Below are positions 6,190 through 9,338 of a stretch of 9,338 nucleotides of DNA, piece by piece. Position 1 is the first letter of the stretch. The number at the start of each line of letters is the position of its first letter. The notes beneath the pieces are model-generated. The model ran no database searches. It had not been told where the DNA came from and saw only the letters and a list, made by a program, of their open reading frames with translations. The stretch is from Dehalococcoidia bacterium (GTDB lineage Bacteria > Chloroflexota > Dehalococcoidia > SM23-28-2 > RBG-16-64-32). The position numbers and the translations under genes were made by a program. The DNA lies in contig JAUYGU010000117.1 of NCBI GenBank assembly GCA_030690405.1, forward strand, positions 1-9,338, given 5' to 3'.

Positions 6190-7794
6190 CTAGTAGATGC
6201 GGTCTTCTCGCTGCCATATCTTGGGCAGGTCGTGGTCGTCGGCGATGACCTTGAATGCGTTGTAGCCGGGCGCGGCGCTGATGCCGCCGCCGCCGGCCGA
6301 GGCGCCGCACATGTACAGCCCCTCGATCTCCGTGCGGTATCCGTAGGCACGCGGCACCCCCAGCGCGAACGAGCCGGGCCGCCCGTGTGAGAAGTCGCCC
6401 TCCGGCATCCCGATCTTCTTCTCGATGTCGAACGGGACGTACAGCTTGTCCGCGATCACGTTTTCGCGGGTCATGTTCGGCGCGTACTTCGACCACAGGT
6501 TCAGGAAGCGGCCGTTGTAGGTTGCGCGCACCTCGTCCCACTCCTGCGGCGACAGGCAGGACGCCTTGGGGAAGAAGAACCAGCCGTTCATCACGTGCTG
6601 CCCGGGCGGCGCCTGGCTGGGGTCCCAGAGGCTGTTCACCCACGTCCCGGCGCCGGGCGTCTCCGGGATGCGGCCGCCGTACGCCTGAAGGATGTACTGC
6701 TCGACGTCGTCGGCGTTCTCGAAGCCGACGATGGTGTAGAAGCAGCGGTTGATATCCGCATCGTGCTTGGCGGACTTGTAGTCCGGCGCCTCGTGGAGGG
6801 CGAAGGAGGGCGTGCCCAGGACGTGCTCCGGGCCGAACCGCCAGTTGGCCAGCCGCTCCTTGCGGAACAGCGAGAGCTTGTCCCAGCCCAGCAGCTCCAT
6901 GAACGTCGTGCGCGGGTCCGCGTTGGAGGCGATGATTCGCGCCTCGATCTCGCGCCCGTCGCGGAGGCGGATGCCGGTGGCGCGGCCGTTCTTGGTGAGG
7001 ATGCCGGCGACGTGGCTGTTGTAGCGGAGGTCGACGCCGTTGTTCAGGCAGGCGCTGGCCATCGCGTGGCCCAGCGTGTGCGTGCCGCCGACAGACATGT
7101 AGTGGATGCCGCACAGCCAGATCACCGAGATGACGAACCCGAAGCCGTTGCCGGTGTGGACGTTGGAGCCCCACTCGATGCACTGGCGGTAGAGGACGGC
7201 GCGTAGCTCCGTCGACTCGAACAGGTCGTCGATGAGCACCTTGGGCGACTTCTGCATCTCGCCGGGCTTGAGGCCGAGGCTCATCCATAGCTCGAACAGC
7301 TTGGCGGTGATGGGGCTGGCCGCCTCGCCGCGGGACTCGTCGGGCGGCGGCGTGTAGAGGAGGGCGGCCAGGTACTTATCGTTCGCCATCACCTTGCGGC
7401 GGACCTCGTTGAACACCTCGGCGTCGTGCTTGGAGAACTGGGCGATGCTGGCGTAGGTCTTCTCTTCCAGGTCTGGCGTGTAGATGATCAGGGGCGGGCG
7501 GCCGTCGGCGAAGGCGATGCCGACCTGGGCCTCCGGCTTGATCATGCGGGCGCCGAAGCTGGGGAGGTCGAAGTCCTGGTAGAAGGGCATATAGTCGATG
7601 AACTCCATGTACTGGGCATGGAGGTTGTGCCAGAAGCCGGGGACGGTGGCCTCTTCGGTATGCACGCCGCCTCCCTCCTCGTGCCGGCGCTCGAACACGC
7701 CCACCTTCAGGCCCGCCCGGGCCAGGTAGGCGGCCGTGCAGAGACCGTTGTGACCCCCTCCGATGACTACCGCGTCGTAGCTAGCGTCTGGCAT
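6190..7794 (-). CDS. FAD-dependent oxidoreductase, phytoene dehydrogenase/desaturase-like
   Basis: Complete 534-residue flavoprotein of the amine-oxidase/phytoene-desaturase superfamily (CrtI-like; also like eukaryotic PYROXD2). Seen: an N-terminal Rossmann motif VVIGGGHNGLCTAAYLARAG (9-28) ending in acidic E35 for the FAD ribose, FERRHEEGGG (34-43), a middle segment with SVGGTHTLGHAMA and SNADP typical of the family, and a C-terminal FAD-closing block GLYMCGASAGGGGISAAPGYNA (492-513). Such enzymes oxidise or isomerise C-C bonds in carotenoids, retinoids and other hydrophobic compounds. There is no other carotenoid gene here, so a CrtI name is not warranted. ATG 7794 has GGAGG (complement of 7802-7806) seven bases upstream. 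It lies 13 bp after the stop of the membrane-anchored SCP2-like gene and 15 bp before the soluble one. It is a paralogue of the partial flavoenzyme at the right edge. Confidence 0.85.
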   Translation of the reverse strand: MPDASYDAVVIGGGHNGLCTAAYLARAGLKVGVFERRHEEGGGVHTEEATVPGFWHNLHAQYMEFIDYMPFYQDFDLPSFGARMIKPEAQVGIAFADGRPPLIIYTPDLEEKTYASIAQFSKHDAEVFNEVRRKVMANDKYLAALLYTPPPDESRGEAASPITAKLFELWMSLGLKPGEMQKSPKVLIDDLFESTELRAVLYRQCIEWGSNVHTGNGFGFVISVIWLCGIHYMSVGGTHTLGHAMASACLNNGVDLRYNSHVAGILTKNGRATGIRLRDGREIEARIIASNADPRTTFMELLGWDKLSLFRKERLANWRFGPEHVLGTPSFALHEAPDYKSAKHDADINRCFYTIVGFENADDVEQYILQAYGGRIPETPGAGTWVNSLWDPSQAPPGQHVMNGWFFFPKASCLSPQEWDEVRATYNGRFLNLWSKYAPNMTRENVIADKLYVPFDIEKKIGMPEGDFSHGRPGSFALGVPRAYGYRTEIEGLYMCGASAGGGGISAAPGYNAFKVIADDHDLPKIWQREDRIY

Positions 7795-7807
7795 ATCCTT
7801 ACCTCCG

Positions 7808-8311
7808 TCAGATCAACCAAAGGGCGAGGGCGATCGCGCCCCCGATGGCGAAGCCGCCCGCGGTCAAGAGCGCTGCCCAGGCCAGGTGGTTCCGGCGCGC
7901 CTTCGCTTCCGGCGGGAGCTTCATCAGGCTGTGGACGTGAAACGGGAAGAACGGCTTTCTCAGCGTTGAGCGCACGCGCAGGCGGCCCCGCAGGTGCTCC
8001 ACCAGGGGGTTCGTCTCCCCCTGCAGCAGTCGCGTCAATCCACGGTACGGGCCGACGATCGAGGCGTCCAGCGGCGGGCGCTCGCCGTCCCAGATGGCGA
8101 TCTCATCGCCGCGGAACTCCACCGTTACGGACGTGCCGTAGTCGTCTGCCGTCATCGCCAGCCGTCCCCGCAGGCGCTGGGCCAGCCGCCGCTTATCGGC
8201 GAACTCCGCCAGGTCCTGCTCCAGGTACTGCTGGACGATTGAGGCCAGGCCGCTCTCCGCACCATCCTCCAGGTGGACGGCGACGGCCGGGGGGTCCGCC
8301 ACCAGCGTCAC
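7808..8311 (-). CDS. SCP2-like domain protein with C-terminal membrane anchor
   Basis: 167 residues when started at GTG 8311. Seen: an SCP2-like region at about residues 25-131 (VTVEFRGDEIAIWDGE at 62-77; GLTRLLQGETNPLVEHLRGRLRVR at 91-114), then a basic linker KARR (137-140) and one hydrophobic helix (143-167) ending at the C-terminus. This predicts a tail-anchored protein with the lipid-binding domain on the cytoplasmic side. The assignment to SCP2 is weaker than for the soluble paralogue. The same frame is open upstream to 8614, but that stretch is Arg/Pro/His-rich shadow of the flavoenzyme gene. The start was placed at the GTG overlapping the flavoenzyme TGA (GTGA); GTG 8317 is an alternative. 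The Shine-Dalgarno match is weak (GGAG 11 bases upstream), consistent with coupled translation. Confidence 0.65.
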   Translation of the reverse strand: MTLVADPPAVAVHLEDGAESGLASIVQQYLEQDLAEFADKRRLAQRLRGRLAMTADDYGTSVTVEFRGDEIAIWDGERPPLDASIVGPYRGLTRLLQGETNPLVEHLRGRLRVRSTLRKPFFPFHVHSLMKLPPEAKARRNHLAWAALLTAGGFAIGGAIALALWLI

Positions 8312-9338
8312 CGCCACCAACGCTCCAGCCCGTAGTCTTCGGCGATGGTCTGGAGGGCGTTGTAGGCGGGCGCGAAGGTGACGAAGCCGTGCGGGTGCTG
8401 GGTAGCGCCGCACATGTACAGGTTGGGGATCGGTGTGCGGTACTGCGACAGCTCCTCGAACGGGCGCTTGTCCAGCAGGTTGTCGATGTCGATCAGGCCG
8501 CCCATCCAGTCGCCCTGGACCATGTTGGGTATGCGGCGGGCGATGTCCAGCGGCGTGTAGGTGGCCCATTCGATGATCGCCCCGTTGTTGAGGTTGGGCG
8601 CCGCCTCCTGCCACTTCTCGATGCAGCGCCGGCCGTAGCCTTCCGCCATCTCGTCCCAGGCCTCGGCGCCGCCGGTGGCGAGGTTGTACGGCGCGAACTG
8701 GCGGATGAGCCCCGTGAAGTAGCCCGGGGGCGCGTCCGAAGAATCGAACAGCGAGTTGACGGCGCAGTTGGGCTTCGGGTCGGGGAGTTTGCCGGCGCGC
8801 ACGTCGTCCCAGTGGCGGTTCACGTCCTCCGGCGTCTCGTAGCCCAGGTTGATGACCCAGGCTTGGTTGATGTCGGGGTCGAAGTCGGCGGCGCGGTAGT
8901 CGGGGGCGCGGGTCATCGCCAGGTGGACGGAGAAGAACGACCAGTCCATGTGGGGGAAGCCCTCCACCGCCTTGACGAAGGAGCCGGAGAGCTTGTCCCG
9001 TGGCACCATCTTAAGGAACGTCTGCTCCAGGTTGATGGAAGAGGCGATCATGTGGCGCGCCTTCGCCGTGGAGCCGTCCTCCAGGCGGACCCCCGACGCC
9101 TTGCCGTTGTCGAACAGGATCTCCTCGACGCCGTGCTTGAGGAAGACGCGCCCGCCGGCCTGGGCAAACGCCTCCCAGATGGAGTGGGCGAGGGCGTGGG
9201 AGCCGCCCAGGCAGACGTGCCAGTTATCGATCTTGCCGACGAGCAGCGGGAAGGAGACGGCCAGCCCCTTGCGGTCCGTGGAGTAGCCGGCCAGGGCGGC
9301 GTGGAAGGCGAGGTGGGCCTTCACCTTCTCGTTCTCGA
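8308..9338 (-). CDS. Second FAD-dependent oxidoreductase, phytoene dehydrogenase-like (C-terminal part; N-terminus beyond right edge)
   Basis: About 342 residues of the C-terminal part of a flavoprotein in the same family as the complete enzyme at 6190-7794. The frame stays open to the window edge, so the Rossmann FAD motif lies outside. Seen: CLGGSHALAHSIWEAFAQAGG, the segment VEEILFDNGKASGVRLEDGS and NLYMCGATQHPHGFVTFAPAYNALQTIAEDYG near the end, which correspond in order to VGGTHTLGHAMA, GILTKNGRATGIRLRDG and GLYMCGASAGGGG in the paralogue. The final block replaces the poly-Gly run with QHPHGFV, suggesting a different substrate pocket. Its TGA overlaps the GTG of the anchored SCP2-like gene, so the two are likely made together. 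The substrate is unknown. Confidence 0.83.
   Translation of the reverse strand, partial: ENEKVKAHLAFHAALAGYSTDRKGLAVSFPLLVGKIDNWHVCLGGSHALAHSIWEAFAQAGGRVFLKHGVEEILFDNGKASGVRLEDGSTAKARHMIASSINLEQTFLKMVPRDKLSGSFVKAVEGFPHMDWSFFSVHLAMTRAPDYRAADFDPDINQAWVINLGYETPEDVNRHWDDVRAGKLPDPKPNCAVNSLFDSSDAPPGYFTGLIRQFAPYNLATGGAEAWDEMAEGYGRRCIEKWQEAAPNLNNGAIIEWATYTPLDIARRIPNMVQGDWMGGLIDIDNLLDKRPFEELSQYRTPIPNLYMCGATQHPHGFVTFAPAYNALQTIAEDYGLERWWR

Noticed and set aside
5765..7288. Long minus-strand open frame (507 codons) in another frame across the flavoenzyme and SCP2-like genes
   Set aside because: Its product is Arg/Pro/His-rich with no family motif and lies over two genes with clear motifs and ribosome binding sites; it is a by-product of high GC.
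6190..7794. Naming the complete flavoenzyme CrtI (phytoene desaturase)
   Set aside because: Only superfamily-level motifs are visible and there is no phytoene synthase or other carotenoid gene nearby.
8312..8614. N-terminal extension of the anchored SCP2-like protein
   Set aside because: The extra 101 residues are Arg/Pro/His-rich and lie entirely over the flavoenzyme coding frame; the GTG overlapping the flavoenzyme stop is the better start.

Overview
The window is GC-rich, densely coding bacterial DNA with short gaps, start/stop overlaps and purine-rich ribosome binding sites. It contains no rRNA, tRNA, CRISPR array, transposase or phage gene that I can see. The taxon cannot be fixed from this piece. 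The gene set (a Tat-exported NarG/Nxr-like molybdoenzyme, a TIGR04053-type radical SAM protein, MOT1-type molybdate permease and phytoene-dehydrogenase-like flavoenzymes beside SCP2-like proteins) would suit an environmental Chloroflexota-like lineage, but that is an inference from gene content only.

The left half is a molybdoenzyme locus. On the minus strand, running off the left edge, is the N-terminal 186 residues of a type II DMSO-reductase-family catalytic subunit with a Tat signal. A 297-bp divergent intergenic region (559-855) follows. It carries two inverted-repeat pairs built on the core CTGTCRGG. On the plus strand a tight operon (856-5325) then encodes MobB (molybdenum cofactor maturation), a MOT1-family molybdate/sulfate permease, a NirJ/AhbC-like radical SAM/SPASM protein, a second radical SAM/SPASM protein of the TIGR04053 type, and a 90-residue two-helix membrane protein. 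The five genes are separated by 4-bp gaps or overlap by a few bases. The natural reading is that this operon supplies metal, cofactor and possibly modified haem to the molybdoenzyme complex encoded divergently.

The right half (5342-9338) lies entirely on the minus strand and converges on the first operon with only 16 bp between stop codons. In transcription order it reads: a flavoenzyme of the phytoene-dehydrogenase-like family (N-terminus outside the window), an SCP2-like lipid-binding protein with a C-terminal membrane helix, a second complete flavoenzyme of the same family (534 aa), a soluble SCP2-like protein, and a cysteine-free carboxymuconolactone-decarboxylase-like protein. The repeated pairing of a lipid-type FAD oxidoreductase with an SCP2-like carrier is the most distinctive feature of the window. 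It suggests a lipid- or isoprenoid-modifying pathway in which a carrier hands a hydrophobic substrate to each flavoenzyme. The substrate is unknown.
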